A stretch of 51,414 bases of DNA from Flavobacteriales bacterium (lineage in GTDB: Bacteria; Bacteroidota; Bacteroidia; UBA10329). Under the pieces are notes generated by a model, which was not told where the DNA came from, ran no database searches, and was given only the letters and a program-made list of their open reading frames with translations. Positions 42,519-51,189 of this stretch are shown here, in pieces. Location of the stretch: NCBI GenBank assembly GCA_021741075.1, contig JAIOYO010000023.1:1-51414 (forward strand), given 5' to 3'. The position numbers and the translations under genes were made by a program. How positions within the stretch are numbered: the stretch's first letter is position 1; each line of letters starts with the position of its first letter.

Positions 42519-43400
42519 CTATTTTAATATAGCCGTATTCATTACGTCAATGCTTTCTTCTTTGGCAAACACACCATTCATTTTGAAATAACTTCCCTTG
42601 TCTAACACGAACGGATAGGCGTAGATGGCTAAGTCTAATCGAGCTTCTTCGGTATTAAGCAGTTCAACCATACGTCTAACTTGATCTGTGGTGAAGCAAT
42701 TAGAAGATACAATCTGTTTGGCTGCGGTTAGTTTCCCGTCTTCCGAACTTCTTAACGAAACACTTTTCAGTGCCATTTCATAATCCTGATTGCTAAGAAT
42801 GGTTCCTGCGCAAGGAAGTGAAGCCGTGTTTGCCGTTGGATTAGCCGCCACCGTGGTGGTGGTAGTTGTCACTTCTTCGACCACGGGTTCTGAATAGCCT
42901 GTGTTGATATTTACACGTCCGCCAATACCACCAAAACTCATGCTTACTCCTTCTGAGTTACTTTCTACGGTTCTAGTGGTGGTTGTGCGAACAACTTCTT
43001 GTTGAGCCGCTCCATTGTTTACAACTACTACCGTTGGCGTTACCACCTCTTCAATGTACCTCGGAAACAAACTTTGCGATTTCCAACCAATTTTCATATC
43101 GCCTTTTCGGCTATGCTCAACCACAAACGTGGCATCTACCCGATTGCCGTTGGCATCTGTTAGCTGCAAAATCTTCCGTTCTGCCGGAGCTAATGCTGGG
43201 TCTTCAAAAACTGCTTTGCAAGCGTAGTATGGCTGCGTAAGGTTGATAACTCTGACTTCGGTTTGTGGCTCTTCATTCATCTTTTTTCCGTTGAGATAAA
43301 TGGTAAATAAGTATCCTTCTTTGCTATAAAAAGTAGCGTGGGAGACCTGTGCAAGGGCTGAATTTGAAAGAAATAGCAGAAGAAATAGATAGTTTTTCAT
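42519..43400 (-). CDS. DUF4476-like exported protein
   Basis: ATG 43400 gives 293 aa; the GTG one codon upstream is less likely. A signal peptide (MKNYLFLLLFLSNSALAQ) is followed by a beta-rich region (SHATFYSKEGYLFTIYLNGK, EVRVINLTQPYYACKAVF), a Thr/Val-rich low-complexity middle (VVRTTTTRTVES, EVTTTTTTVAANPTAN), and a C-terminal helical region from about residue 200. The helical part reads GTILSNQDYEMALKSVSLRS, AAKQIVSSNCFTTDQVRRMV and LDLAIYAYPFVLDKG, which matches DUF4476 as I remember it. The function is unknown. It probably works in the periplasm or at the outer membrane. Eight bases separate its end from that of the RluE-like gene. Confidence 0.82.
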   Translation of the reverse strand: MKNYLFLLLFLSNSALAQVSHATFYSKEGYLFTIYLNGKKMNEEPQTEVRVINLTQPYYACKAVFEDPALAPAERKILQLTDANGNRVDATFVVEHSRKGDMKIGWKSQSLFPRYIEEVVTPTVVVVNNGAAQQEVVRTTTTRTVESNSEGVSMSFGGIGGRVNINTGYSEPVVEEVTTTTTTVAANPTANTASLPCAGTILSNQDYEMALKSVSLRSSEDGKLTAAKQIVSSNCFTTDQVRRMVELLNTEEARLDLAIYAYPFVLDKGSYFKMNGVFAKEESIDVMNTAILK

Positions 43401-43504
43401 CACAAAACATATTTAATTCACGAACATACAAGGAAACTTCAAAGCTAATTCGGTTCATCGAACAAAACTTCCTTACCATTGTATCTTATAGAAAGCGATA
43501 ATAC

Positions 43505-43903
43505 ATGGCATTTGTAAGAACGATGAATGACATCATTCAGAATCTCACCACCTTGGAGGGATACATTACTGGAAACGACAAAACACTAGCTGACCAAGCA
43601 ATAAAGCTTGTAAAAGAAGGCGAAAGCATGGTGGTGTATAAGGTAGAAGGTGAAAATCACTTTGCGCCTAGTGAATTCTGCGCATCCAAAGGGACTACGC
43701 TTCAAAATTTTACCACTCCATCTGAAGATGAGCGAAAAGACGCTAATAAAGCGGTAGCGAAGGTGGTAGGAAAAGAGGCGTTCGCAAACAAGACGATTGA
43801 CGGAAAGTATGTTGAATACTGTACGAGCCTTGGCATAAAACCGAGTAAAGCAGAACGTATTTACTGGAGACTTTATGAAGGCGGTTCGTATTTAGAACTT
43901 TAG
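43505..43903 (+). CDS. Hypothetical protein, 132 aa
   Basis: ATG 43505 gives a soluble, alpha-helical protein (MAFVRTMNDIIQNLTTLEGY, DQAIKLVKEGESMVVYKVEG, KDANKAVAKVVGKEAFANKT, YCTSLGIKPSKAERIYWRLY). There is no signal peptide, membrane segment or recognised motif; the two cysteines are not paired into a known site. It sits alone between a divergent DUF4476-like gene and mtaB, with 44 bases to the latter and a strong -7 box between, so it is probably its own transcript. Confidence 0.7.
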   Translation: MAFVRTMNDIIQNLTTLEGYITGNDKTLADQAIKLVKEGESMVVYKVEGENHFAPSEFCASKGTTLQNFTTPSEDERKDANKAVAKVVGKEAFANKTIDGKYVEYCTSLGIKPSKAERIYWRLYEGGSYLEL

Positions 43904-43930
43904 GATAAATAGTCGCTTGGTCTGAACGGC

Positions 43931-43938
43931 TATCTTTG
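43931..43938 (+). promoter_or_regulatory. -7 box for mtaB
   Basis: TATCTTTG is a consensus Bacteroidota -7 box nine bases before the ATG at 43948, which makes the TTG upstream an unlikely start. Confidence 0.55.
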
Positions 43939-43947
43939 CAGCCCGAA

Positions 43948-45291
43948 ATGAGAACGGTTGCCTTCCATACACTCGGCTGTAAGCTGAATTTTTCTGAAAC
44001 AAGCACCATTGCTCGTCAGCTTATTGCTGCCGGTTATGAGCGTGTTGAGTTCAAAGAATCTGCCGATGTCTATGTCATCAATACTTGTTCGGTTACAGAC
44101 CAAGCAGATGCTACGTGCAGAAATATTGTACGGCAAGCTTTGAAGGTAAATCCGAACGCCTTTGTGGCTGTTATTGGCTGCTACGCACAGCTGAAACCGA
44201 AGGAAATTGCCAGTATTGAAGGTGTTGATATTGTGCTTGGCGCGAACGAGAAATTCAACATTGCTGGTTATTTAGAGAATCTAGAGAAAGTTCCCGAAGC
44301 GGGAGTTCACAGTTGTGAGATTAAGGATGTAAAAGAATTCATTCCTGGATTTTCATCCAACGATAGAACGCGTACCTTCTTGAAATTGCAAGACGGCTGC
44401 GATTATTTCTGCTCGTTCTGCACCATTCCGCTTGCCAGAGGAAGAAGCAGAAGCGAGAGCATTTCCAACAGCCTTATTTCTACCAAAGAAGCCATTGCCA
44501 CTGGCGTGAAGGAAATTGTTCTGACAGGAGTGAACATCGGTGATTTCGGTTCAGGAACGGACGAGAATTTCCATCAGCTCATTCAGCAATTAGATAAACT
44601 GGAAGGTGAAGTAGAACGTTTCCGCGTTTCCTCTATCGAACCGAATTTGTTGACTGACGAGATTATCCGATTCTGTGCTTCTTCTGAGCGCTTCGTGCCG
44701 CATTTCCACATTCCGTTACAAAGCGGGTCTGATGTGCTATTGCAGAAAATGCGCAGACGTTACGATTCTGCATTATATCGAAGCCGCATAGAAACCATCA
44801 AGGAAGTAATGCCGCATGCTTGTATTGGCGTAGATGTAATTGTTGGTCATCCGGGAGAAACGGAAGAAGAATTCCTTAAGACCTACGAGTTCTTAAACGA
44901 ACTTCCAATCTCGTATCTGCATGTTTTTACCTATTCGGAACGACCAAATACTACTGCTGTAAGAGTAAAAGATGAAATTGTTCCTGTATCTGAACGAAGA
45001 AAACGCAATAAGATGCTCACCATTTTGAGCGAAAAGAAAAAGCGTGCGTTCTACGAGCCATTTGCCGGAACTACACGGCCAGTACTTTTTGAACATGAAA
45101 ACAAAGACGGATTTATGCACGGATACACCGACAATTACCTCCGCGTACGCATACCGTTTAATGATTTGCTTTCTGGAACGATTGTTCAAACCGAACTTGC
45201 CATGTTGGACGATGATGGTGTCTTTCAAGGAGCGGTTCAATTAGCTAGCGCCAGAATTAGCGAATTAGCAAATGAGATAATTAGCAAATGA
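43948..45291 (+). CDS. mtaB: tRNA t6A37 methylthiotransferase
   Basis: The start is placed at ATG 43948 (MRTVAFHTLGCKLNFSETST), giving 447 aa. The UPF0004 domain with the first cluster cysteines (LGCKLNFSE, ADVYVINTCSVTDQADATCR, AVIGCYAQLKP) is followed by the radical SAM domain with CxxxCxxC in LQDGCDYFCSFCTIPLARGR, and a C-terminal TRAM region. The motif set and length fit MtaB (tRNA-t6A to ms2t6A) better than MiaB or RimO. An 11-base inverted repeat overlaps the stop. Confidence 0.92.
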   Translation: MRTVAFHTLGCKLNFSETSTIARQLIAAGYERVEFKESADVYVINTCSVTDQADATCRNIVRQALKVNPNAFVAVIGCYAQLKPKEIASIEGVDIVLGANEKFNIAGYLENLEKVPEAGVHSCEIKDVKEFIPGFSSNDRTRTFLKLQDGCDYFCSFCTIPLARGRSRSESISNSLISTKEAIATGVKEIVLTGVNIGDFGSGTDENFHQLIQQLDKLEGEVERFRVSSIEPNLLTDEIIRFCASSERFVPHFHIPLQSGSDVLLQKMRRRYDSALYRSRIETIKEVMPHACIGVDVIVGHPGETEEEFLKTYEFLNELPISYLHVFTYSERPNTTAVRVKDEIVPVSERRKRNKMLTILSEKKKRAFYEPFAGTTRPVLFEHENKDGFMHGYTDNYLRVRIPFNDLLSGTIVQTELAMLDDDGVFQGAVQLASARISELANEIISK

Positions 45292-45313
45292 GAATACATG
45301 TCCATTTGCTAAT
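45280..45313 (+). terminator. Hairpin overlapping the mtaB stop
   Basis: ATTAGCAAATG (45280-45290) and CATTTGCTAAT (45303-45313) form a perfect 11-base stem that includes most of the stop codon. AATTAGC is also repeated just upstream (45256-45279). No strong U-run follows, so it may act as attenuator or simple repeat rather than a full terminator. Confidence 0.45.
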
Positions 45314-45344
45314 CTTCTAACCGACACATTAGCTAATTTTAAAT

Positions 45345-46274
45345 ATGTACCCAACGTTTTACGACCTTGTTTTAGACCTTTTCGGAATTTCCGTGCCCGC
45401 CTTCAAGTATATGCAGAGCTACGGAATGATGGTGGGTTTGGGGTTCATCGTTGGCAGTATTCTTCTCATTTTTGAACTAAAACGTAAGGAAAGTATTGGG
45501 CAGATTAAGGCTATCAAGAGCTCGAAGGATGGTAAACTTATTCATCCAGACGAACATGTAGGCAACATTGTCATTATTTTGGGAATAGGTGCCGTAGTTG
45601 GTGGTAAGCTGTTTCATAATCTCGAAAATTGGGATGACGTAGTGGCTAATCCAATAGGAGCGCTCACACGTATGAGCGGATTCTCATTTTACGGAGGCGT
45701 GATTGTAGGAATGCTGCTATTTGTGTGGTTCGCACGCAAGCACAAACTCAGTGTGGTTCATTTTATTGATGCTTCGATGCCTGCATTGGCCTTGGGCTAT
45801 GGCTTTGGCAGATTGGGCTGCCATGTTTCTGGCGATGGCGATTGGGGCATTCCAAACGACTTGCCGAAACCCGATTGGATGAGTTTCTTGCCCGATTGGA
45901 TGTGGGCCTACGATTATCCGAATAACGTACTTGGCGTTGACCTCGTTCATTACTATGCAAGTAAAGGTTACACAAGCCTCACGGGATTCGCCTACCCTAC
46001 TCCTATCTACGAAATCATCATGTCAATCCTAATTTTTGCCGTTTTGTGGAGCATGCGCAAGCGTTGGACAACTCCCGGCATCATGATTTCGGCATACTTT
46101 ATTCTTGGTGGCTTAGAAAGGTTGCTCATTGAGCAGATTCGCATCAATAATGAATACAACATTCTAGGTGGCGTCACGCAGGCAGAAATTATTTCGGTGG
46201 CGATGGTCGTTCTTGGTATTCTCGGTTTCTACTATTTGCCCAAGGGTGCTGGTATGAGATGGGCAAAGTTCTAA
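45345..46274 (+). CDS. lgt: Prolipoprotein diacylglyceryl transferase, short paralogue
   Basis: This is a 309-aa seven-helix membrane enzyme. Start MYPTFYDLVLDLFGISVPAF is family-typical. Signatures include GGKLFHNLENWDDVVANPIG, SGFSFYGGVIVGMLLFVW, the conserved ALGYGFGRLGCHVSGDGDWG, YPTPIYEIIMSILIFA and a C-terminal GGLERLLIEQIRINNEYN. Lgt moves a diacylglyceryl group from phosphatidylglycerol to the cysteine of pro-lipoproteins, the first step for the lipoproteins seen in this window. A longer paralogue lies 1 kb downstream, with an aquaglyceroporin gene between. Confidence 0.92.
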   Translation: MYPTFYDLVLDLFGISVPAFKYMQSYGMMVGLGFIVGSILLIFELKRKESIGQIKAIKSSKDGKLIHPDEHVGNIVIILGIGAVVGGKLFHNLENWDDVVANPIGALTRMSGFSFYGGVIVGMLLFVWFARKHKLSVVHFIDASMPALALGYGFGRLGCHVSGDGDWGIPNDLPKPDWMSFLPDWMWAYDYPNNVLGVDLVHYYASKGYTSLTGFAYPTPIYEIIMSILIFAVLWSMRKRWTTPGIMISAYFILGGLERLLIEQIRINNEYNILGGVTQAEIISVAMVVLGILGFYYLPKGAGMRWAKF

Positions 46275-46280
46275 TTTAAC

Positions 46281-47018
46281 CTATCCCAGAGTTAGAAAAG
46301 CCAATCCAGCTATTGCTGCACCAATTACAGGCCCAACAACCGGAATCCAACTGTAACCCCAATTGCTATGGCGCTTTCCTTTGATGGGAACGAGCGCATG
46401 AATTATGCGTGGCCCAAGATCACGCGCTGGATTAATAGCGTAACCCGTTGTTCCGCCCAAGCTCATTCCTATTCCAACCACGAGAAAAGCAACGGGAAGT
46501 GCTCCGATTGAGCCAAGCCCGATAACAGTCCCAGGCAAAGATTCTGAAGCAAAGGTTGGTCCGGCCAAATACAGCACCACAAAAACCAACACAAAAGTAC
46601 CAACGGCCTCGCTGAAGATGTTCTTGCCCACATTCGGAATGGATGCGCTTGTGCAGAACGTTCCGAGAACGCTGTCTTTATCATCCATCCGATTGTAATG
46701 ATCCGAGAATTGGAACCAAACGACCAAAGCACCTGCCATTGCCCCGGCCAATTGCGCAAGTGCATAGAACGCGACATCCGCCCACGGAAACCTGCCAGCA
46801 ACCGCCAAGCCAATGCTTACTGCCGGATTGAGATGTGCTCCGCTGTGCGGACCGGCAATAACAACGCCAGCAAAAACCGCAAAACCCCATCCGAAGGTGA
46901 TAAGCGGCCAACCGCTGCCAAAGGCGAAACTGTCTTTTAAGCTGACGTTGGCATTTACACCAACTCCCAAAAGAATGAGTATAAAAGTTCCGATGAATTC
47001 TGCGAGGTAAGGGGTCAT
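46281..47018 (-). CDS. MIP channel, aquaglyceroporin-like
   Basis: This 245-aa protein has six membrane helices and both selectivity motifs: LNPAVSIGLAVAG and INPARDLGPRIIHAL. The aspartate after the second NPAR is typical of glycerol facilitators (GlpF-like) rather than AqpZ. It should conduct glycerol and other small neutral solutes, perhaps water. It is convergent with the short lgt (six-base gap) and divergent from the long lgt. No glycerol kinase is nearby, so the physiological solute is open. Confidence 0.88.
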   Translation of the reverse strand: MTPYLAEFIGTFILILLGVGVNANVSLKDSFAFGSGWPLITFGWGFAVFAGVVIAGPHSGAHLNPAVSIGLAVAGRFPWADVAFYALAQLAGAMAGALVVWFQFSDHYNRMDDKDSVLGTFCTSASIPNVGKNIFSEAVGTFVLVFVVLYLAGPTFASESLPGTVIGLGSIGALPVAFLVVGIGMSLGGTTGYAINPARDLGPRIIHALVPIKGKRHSNWGYSWIPVVGPVIGAAIAGLAFLTLG

Positions 47019-47108
47019 GAGGTCAGAGGTTTATTGGTCTGCTAATTTGGACATTTTCTGTGTTTCATCTATTTGAGTTTTGTCTATGCAAAACAAACCC
47101 ACCCCTAA

Positions 47109-47124
47109 CCCCTCCAAGGAGGGG
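47109..47124. repeat. Short palindromic repeat
   Basis: CCCCTCCAAGGAGGGG is a perfect 16-base palindrome in a CACCCCTAACCCCTCC context, in the 219-base gap before the long lgt. I believe near-identical elements recur in intergenic DNA of many bacteria, so it is probably a dispersed palindrome rather than a local regulatory site. Confidence 0.5.
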
Positions 47125-47237
47125 AAATCCGCGTTTATTCGCATAGTCCTTGTCATCCGCGTTCTATTCCCACTCTATTCGCGGTCAGATTAAAACCAAT
47201 AATGGCATCTTTGCACTTTCAAGTATAAAAGCAACGC

Positions 47238-48398
47238 ATGTATCCTACCCTCTACGACCTCGTCCTCGACCTTTTTGGGCTTTCCATTCCACCCTTCCGA
47301 TTAGTACAAAGCTTTGGAATGATGGTAGCATTGGCGTTTTTGGCCGCTAGTTGGGATTTGAAATCTGAACTTAAACGCAAAGAAGGCTTAGGACTTCTTG
47401 CTCCAGTAAAAAAGAAGGAGTGGAAAGGAAAACCATCTAGCCTTGCCGAAAAAATTATTTCGGGCATTATTGGTTTTGCCATTGGATATAAATTCTTGGC
47501 TTTGGTGCTCGATTTCGACAGCATTGCCGGCAATCCACAAGAATTTATACTCTCTTCAAAAGGCAACCTGCTTGGAGGATTTTTAGGAGCAGCATTTTCG
47601 GTAGGCACTCGAATTTGGGAGGATAAAAAAGAGTCTTTACCAGAACCAAAGGAAGTGGAAATCAATGTTCATCCGTACGAACAGGTTGGAACAATTACCA
47701 TCCTCGCTGCCGTGTTCGGTATTCTGGGCGCCAAGTTGTTTCATAACCTTGAGAATTGGGACGAGCTGATGGCCGACCCTATTGGCGCACTTGTTTCCTT
47801 TAGCGGATTGTCATTCCTAGGGGGACTGATTTGCGCCACCATTGCCATTCTTTGGTTCGCCAAAAAGAACAACATCAAATTGTTGCACCTCACCGATGCC
47901 GCGCTTCCTGGACTAATGCTTGCCTATGGCGTTGGTCGCATGGGATGTCAGATTGCAGGCGATGGCGATTGGGGAATTCCGAACGATGCGCCAAAACCCG
48001 AATGGTTGAGTTTTCTGCCCGATTGGGCATGGGCTTACAACTACCCAAATAATGTGTTGGGGATTGATCTACAAGCAGATTTTACGCAGATGGGATATGT
48101 AAGCCTTACAGGGTACGCTTGGCCCACTCCAATTTACGAAACAACGATGGCGCTCATTATTTTCGGTTTTCTTGCCTTTATGCGCAAACGTTGGACTACG
48201 CCCGGAATGGTAATGTCGTGGTACCTCATACTCTCAGGCGCAGAGCGTTTAGCCATTGAACAAGTTCGAATCAATAACGAATACCCCATCTTTGGAGGTG
48301 TTACTCAGGCCGAAATCATCTCTACGGTGATGATAATGCTCGGAATGGTGTTTGTGTTTCTTATGCCCAAGGTGGGTAAGAAATGGGCAGAATACTGA
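47238..48398 (+). CDS. lgt: Prolipoprotein diacylglyceryl transferase, long paralogue
   Basis: This 386-aa protein is clearly homologous to the short paralogue at both ends (MYPTLYDLVLDLFGLSIPPF; LAYGVGRMGCQIAGDGDWG; GAERLAIEQVRINNEYPIFG). It contains about 80 extra residues (about 55-135). That insert (SGIIGFAIGYKFLALVLDFD, then NPQEF, KGNLLGGFLGAAFSVG) mimics the following catalytic segment (GILGAKLFHNLENWDELMAD, LSFLGGLICATI) in the order G-x-x-x-G-x-K, NP, GG. It looks like an internal duplication of a two-helix unit. All usual catalytic-region residues remain. CATCTTTG at 47206-47213 may be its -7 box. Confidence 0.9.
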   Translation: MYPTLYDLVLDLFGLSIPPFRLVQSFGMMVALAFLAASWDLKSELKRKEGLGLLAPVKKKEWKGKPSSLAEKIISGIIGFAIGYKFLALVLDFDSIAGNPQEFILSSKGNLLGGFLGAAFSVGTRIWEDKKESLPEPKEVEINVHPYEQVGTITILAAVFGILGAKLFHNLENWDELMADPIGALVSFSGLSFLGGLICATIAILWFAKKNNIKLLHLTDAALPGLMLAYGVGRMGCQIAGDGDWGIPNDAPKPEWLSFLPDWAWAYNYPNNVLGIDLQADFTQMGYVSLTGYAWPTPIYETTMALIIFGFLAFMRKRWTTPGMVMSWYLILSGAERLAIEQVRINNEYPIFGGVTQAEIISTVMIMLGMVFVFLMPKVGKKWAEY

Positions 48399-48443
48399 TA
48401 AATAGAATGACTGTCTACTTTTAGTGTTAAAGTCAACAGATTG

Positions 48444-48513
48444 CGTCATGCTGAACTTGTTTCAGCATCTAAAACCAAAGAGTAATAGACCCGGAAACAA
48501 GTTCAGGGTGACG
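48444..48513. repeat. Imperfect dispersed-type inverted repeat
   Basis: CTGAACTTGTTTC (48451-48463) and GAAACAAGTTCAG (48494-48506) are exactly complementary, flanked by CGTCA and TGACG. About 30 bases lie between the arms. I recall this pairing as a common dispersed intergenic element in Bacteroidota and other bacteria; here it sits between the long lgt and suhB and may also act as a terminator. Confidence 0.65.
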
Positions 48514-48548
48514 GCACATACATTTAGCATAATGCGCATCATCTAACC

Positions 48549-49355
48549 ATGGATATTTCTACACTCAACCTTCCCGACATCACCTGTGAAGTTTGCGCCA
48601 TTGCCCGCAAGGCAGGTGCTTTCATCCTCAACGAAAGAAAAGCCTTCACTTCTAAGAAAGTGGAAGTAAAAGGCCACAATGATTTTGTTTCGTATGTGGA
48701 TAAAGGTTCGGAGCGAATCATCGTAGAGGAACTGAAGAAGCTGCTTCCACAAGCAGGATTTATTACCGAAGAAGGAACCGAAAAGCGCGATGACAATCCC
48801 CTAAAATGGGTAATTGACCCCTTGGATGGTACCACCAACTTCATCCACGGCATGCCCTTTTTTGCGGTAAGCATTGCCTTGCTTTATGAGAAAGAACCGC
48901 TGGTTGGTGTTGTGTTCGAGATTAATCAGGATGAGATGTTCTCTGCTTGGAAAGGCGGTGGTGCCTTTATGAATGGCGAAGAAATTCAATGCTCTGCTGC
49001 CACAAGAGTAGCCGATTCATTACTCGGAACGGGTTTCCCGTATTACGATTACCATTTGCTCAATCAATACCTGGAACTGTTCAAACATTTAATGCAGCAT
49101 TCGCACGGCATTCGCAGACCGGGTTCTGCCGCCACCGACTTGGCATATGTGGCCTGTGGTAGGTTTGATGGCTTCTACGAATACAGCCTCAGTCCGTGGG
49201 ATGTAGCGGCCGGTATTCTGCTGGTAAAAGAAGCGGGCGGTTTGGTTTCAGATTTTTCTGGAGGCGATGATGCCATATTCTCAAAAGAGATTATTGCCAC
49301 CAATCCGCATATCTACACAGAGTTTTCGGAGCTTCTGCGTAGCTTTATGAAATAG
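48549..49355 (+). CDS. suhB: Inositol monophosphatase family protein
   Basis: This 268-aa cytoplasmic enzyme has the metal-site motifs of the family: ITEEGTEKRDDNPLKWVIDP, LDGTTNFIHGMPFFAVSIAL (DP-x-D-G-T), and near the end LSPWDVAAGILLVKEAGGLV with the WD motif. It should hydrolyse inositol monophosphates or related sugar phosphates such as glycerol phosphates. A SuhB-type role in rRNA antitermination is known only in enterobacteria. It stands alone between inverted repeats on either side. Confidence 0.93.
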   Translation: MDISTLNLPDITCEVCAIARKAGAFILNERKAFTSKKVEVKGHNDFVSYVDKGSERIIVEELKKLLPQAGFITEEGTEKRDDNPLKWVIDPLDGTTNFIHGMPFFAVSIALLYEKEPLVGVVFEINQDEMFSAWKGGGAFMNGEEIQCSAATRVADSLLGTGFPYYDYHLLNQYLELFKHLMQHSHGIRRPGSAATDLAYVACGRFDGFYEYSLSPWDVAAGILLVKEAGGLVSDFSGGDDAIFSKEIIATNPHIYTEFSELLRSFMK

Positions 49356-49406
49356 AACGGTCGAAACGATTCGTTGAATAAATTGCTCTTGAAAAATCAT
49401 TTGAAC

Positions 49407-49488
49407 AGCCACAGAAACACAGAATGCACAGAGGTTTTCACAGAAAAACGTACTTCCTTTTTTCTGTGTCTTCTGTGTTTCTGTGGCT
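49407..49488. repeat. Long inverted repeat downstream of suhB
   Basis: AGCCACAGAAACACAGAA (49407-49424) and TTCTGTGTTTCTGTGGCT (49471-49488) are an exact 18-base inverted pair with about 46 bases between, themselves rich in ACAGA and TCTGTG sub-repeats. It is likely a dispersed palindromic element and may also terminate suhB transcription; no such sequence is needed by the neighbouring genes. Confidence 0.7.
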
Positions 49489-49578
49489 AAAAACAAGTTT
49501 ACTTGTAAGCAATGGCATCTATAATTTGAATTCGTAATCAATCCTTTCGGTAAATAGGAAGGATAAGCACTTTATGAA

Positions 49579-50979
49579 ATGACACGAACCACCCTCACCC
49601 TCCTTTTCTCCTTTTTCATTTTTCTTTCTTCCTACGCACAGGAAGACTCCTCTGCCGTTGAAAGCGAAACGGTTAAACTAACGGAGGCCGTTCCATCCAC
49701 AGGCAAGAAAAAGGTGTACACCTTTGATGTAAAGGAAGAAATTGGCCCAGGCGTTTGGCGCAAAATGCAAAAGGCATTTGAGGAGGCCAATGCGTGGAAT
49801 GCCGACCTCATTCTCTTGCACATGAACACCTATGGCGGCATGGTGCTTCATGCCGACAGCATGCGAACCAAAATCCTCAACAGCAAAATTCCGGTTTGGG
49901 TATTTATTGATAATAACGCGGCATCGGCAGGAGCGCTTATTTCTATTGCTTGCGATAGCATTTACATGCGAAAAGGCGCCAACATTGGTGCCGCCACGGT
50001 GGTTAATCAGACGGGAGAACAGATGCCCGATAAGTATCAGAGTTACATGCGTAGCACCATGCGCTCTACAGCCGAAGCCAAGGGACGTAACCCCGAAATT
50101 GCGCAGGCCATGGTAGATGCTTCCATTAAAATAGATGGCATTAGCGATTCGGGAAAGGTGGTCACGTTTACGGCTTCGGAAGCCATGAAATACGGTTTCT
50201 GCGAAGGCATGCACGAAACGGTAGATGAAGTGCTGGTGCAGAACGGATTCCCCGAATACGAACTCAAAACCTACGTTCTCACAGGTCTAGAAACCTTTAT
50301 TGGTTGGATGATAAATCCGGCAGTGAGCGGCATTCTTATCATGATAATCATTGGTGGCATTTACTTTGAGTTGCAAACGCCCGGTGTAGGTTTTCCTCTT
50401 GCAGCCTCAATTATTGCAGCTTTGCTATACTTTACCCCACTCTATTTAGAAGGACTGGCCGAAAACTGGGAAGTCATTCTTTTTATGGCAGGAATTGTAC
50501 TGCTTGGGGTAGAGATATTTGTTATTCCGGGCTTTGGTGTGGCGGGCGTTTCGGGCATCGCCCTTATCATGACATCCCTCATTCTGAGTTTAATAAACAA
50601 CGTTGGTTTCGATTTTGAGATGACCATGCCAACGCAAATCATCAACGCATTCCTGACGGTGATTTTAGCCACGGTGGGCGGATTCTTTGGGTCTATTTAC
50701 CTCGCCAAACGCTTCCTCTCCACTTCCATGATGAGTTCGATGGTGCTTTCTTCAGTTCAGAACAGTTCGGACGGTTTTGTTGGTGTTAATTCTAAGGAGC
50801 ACGAACTGATAGGTAAACAAGGAATTGCCAGCACGATTCTGCGTCCTTCGGGCAAGGTTGAAATTGACGGTGATATTTATGATGCTACTGCATTAACGAG
50901 CTACATTGATAAGGGCGAAGCCATTGAGGTGGTGAAGTACGAAACTGCGCAGTTGTTTGTGCAGAAGGTGGCTTCTTAG
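49579..50979 (+). CDS. NfeD-type membrane serine protease
   Basis: This 466-aa protein has a signal peptide (MTRTTLTLLFSFFIFLSSYA). A ClpP-class/SDH domain spans about 45-220, with the serine region in NNAASAGALISIACDSIYMR and TVVNQTGEQMPDKYQSYMRS. Four to five membrane helices follow (about 240-390: GILIMIIIGGIYFELQTPGV; FMAGIVLLGVEIFVIPGFGV) and a C-terminal OB-fold NfeD domain (GKQGIASTILRPSGKVEIDG). This is the long NfeD1b form. Such proteins pair with stomatin/flotillin (YqfA/FloA-like) in membrane quality control, but none is in the window. An ATG at 49574 in another frame ends at once. Confidence 0.9.
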   Translation: MTRTTLTLLFSFFIFLSSYAQEDSSAVESETVKLTEAVPSTGKKKVYTFDVKEEIGPGVWRKMQKAFEEANAWNADLILLHMNTYGGMVLHADSMRTKILNSKIPVWVFIDNNAASAGALISIACDSIYMRKGANIGAATVVNQTGEQMPDKYQSYMRSTMRSTAEAKGRNPEIAQAMVDASIKIDGISDSGKVVTFTASEAMKYGFCEGMHETVDEVLVQNGFPEYELKTYVLTGLETFIGWMINPAVSGILIMIIIGGIYFELQTPGVGFPLAASIIAALLYFTPLYLEGLAENWEVILFMAGIVLLGVEIFVIPGFGVAGVSGIALIMTSLILSLINNVGFDFEMTMPTQIINAFLTVILATVGGFFGSIYLAKRFLSTSMMSSMVLSSVQNSSDGFVGVNSKEHELIGKQGIASTILRPSGKVEIDGDIYDATALTSYIDKGEAIEVVKYETAQLFVQKVAS

Positions 50980-51108
50980 ACAGCGACTAGTGACCAGCGA
51001 TTAGCGACCAGTGGGTGCAGAATTGAGCCTGTTCCATCATTCGCAGCCAACCTGACTTTCAGTGCTAAGCACGCGTTTCAAACACAGGCTATCCATCATG
51101 CACAAAAA

Positions 51109-51136
51109 AACCGCCTACCGTTTCCAGTAGGCGGTC
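51109..51136 (-). terminator. Intrinsic terminator for the right-edge gene
   Basis: On the minus strand ACCGCCTAC and GTAGGCGGT pair over nine bases around a seven-base loop, followed by seven Ts. It lies 54 bases after the stop of the partial gene at 51190-51414 and so supports that gene being real and read leftward. Confidence 0.8.
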
Positions 51137-51189
51137 AACCCCGGTCCTACAGCCGATTAGCCTTTCTGCCTGTGGGCCGATGGGTATTT

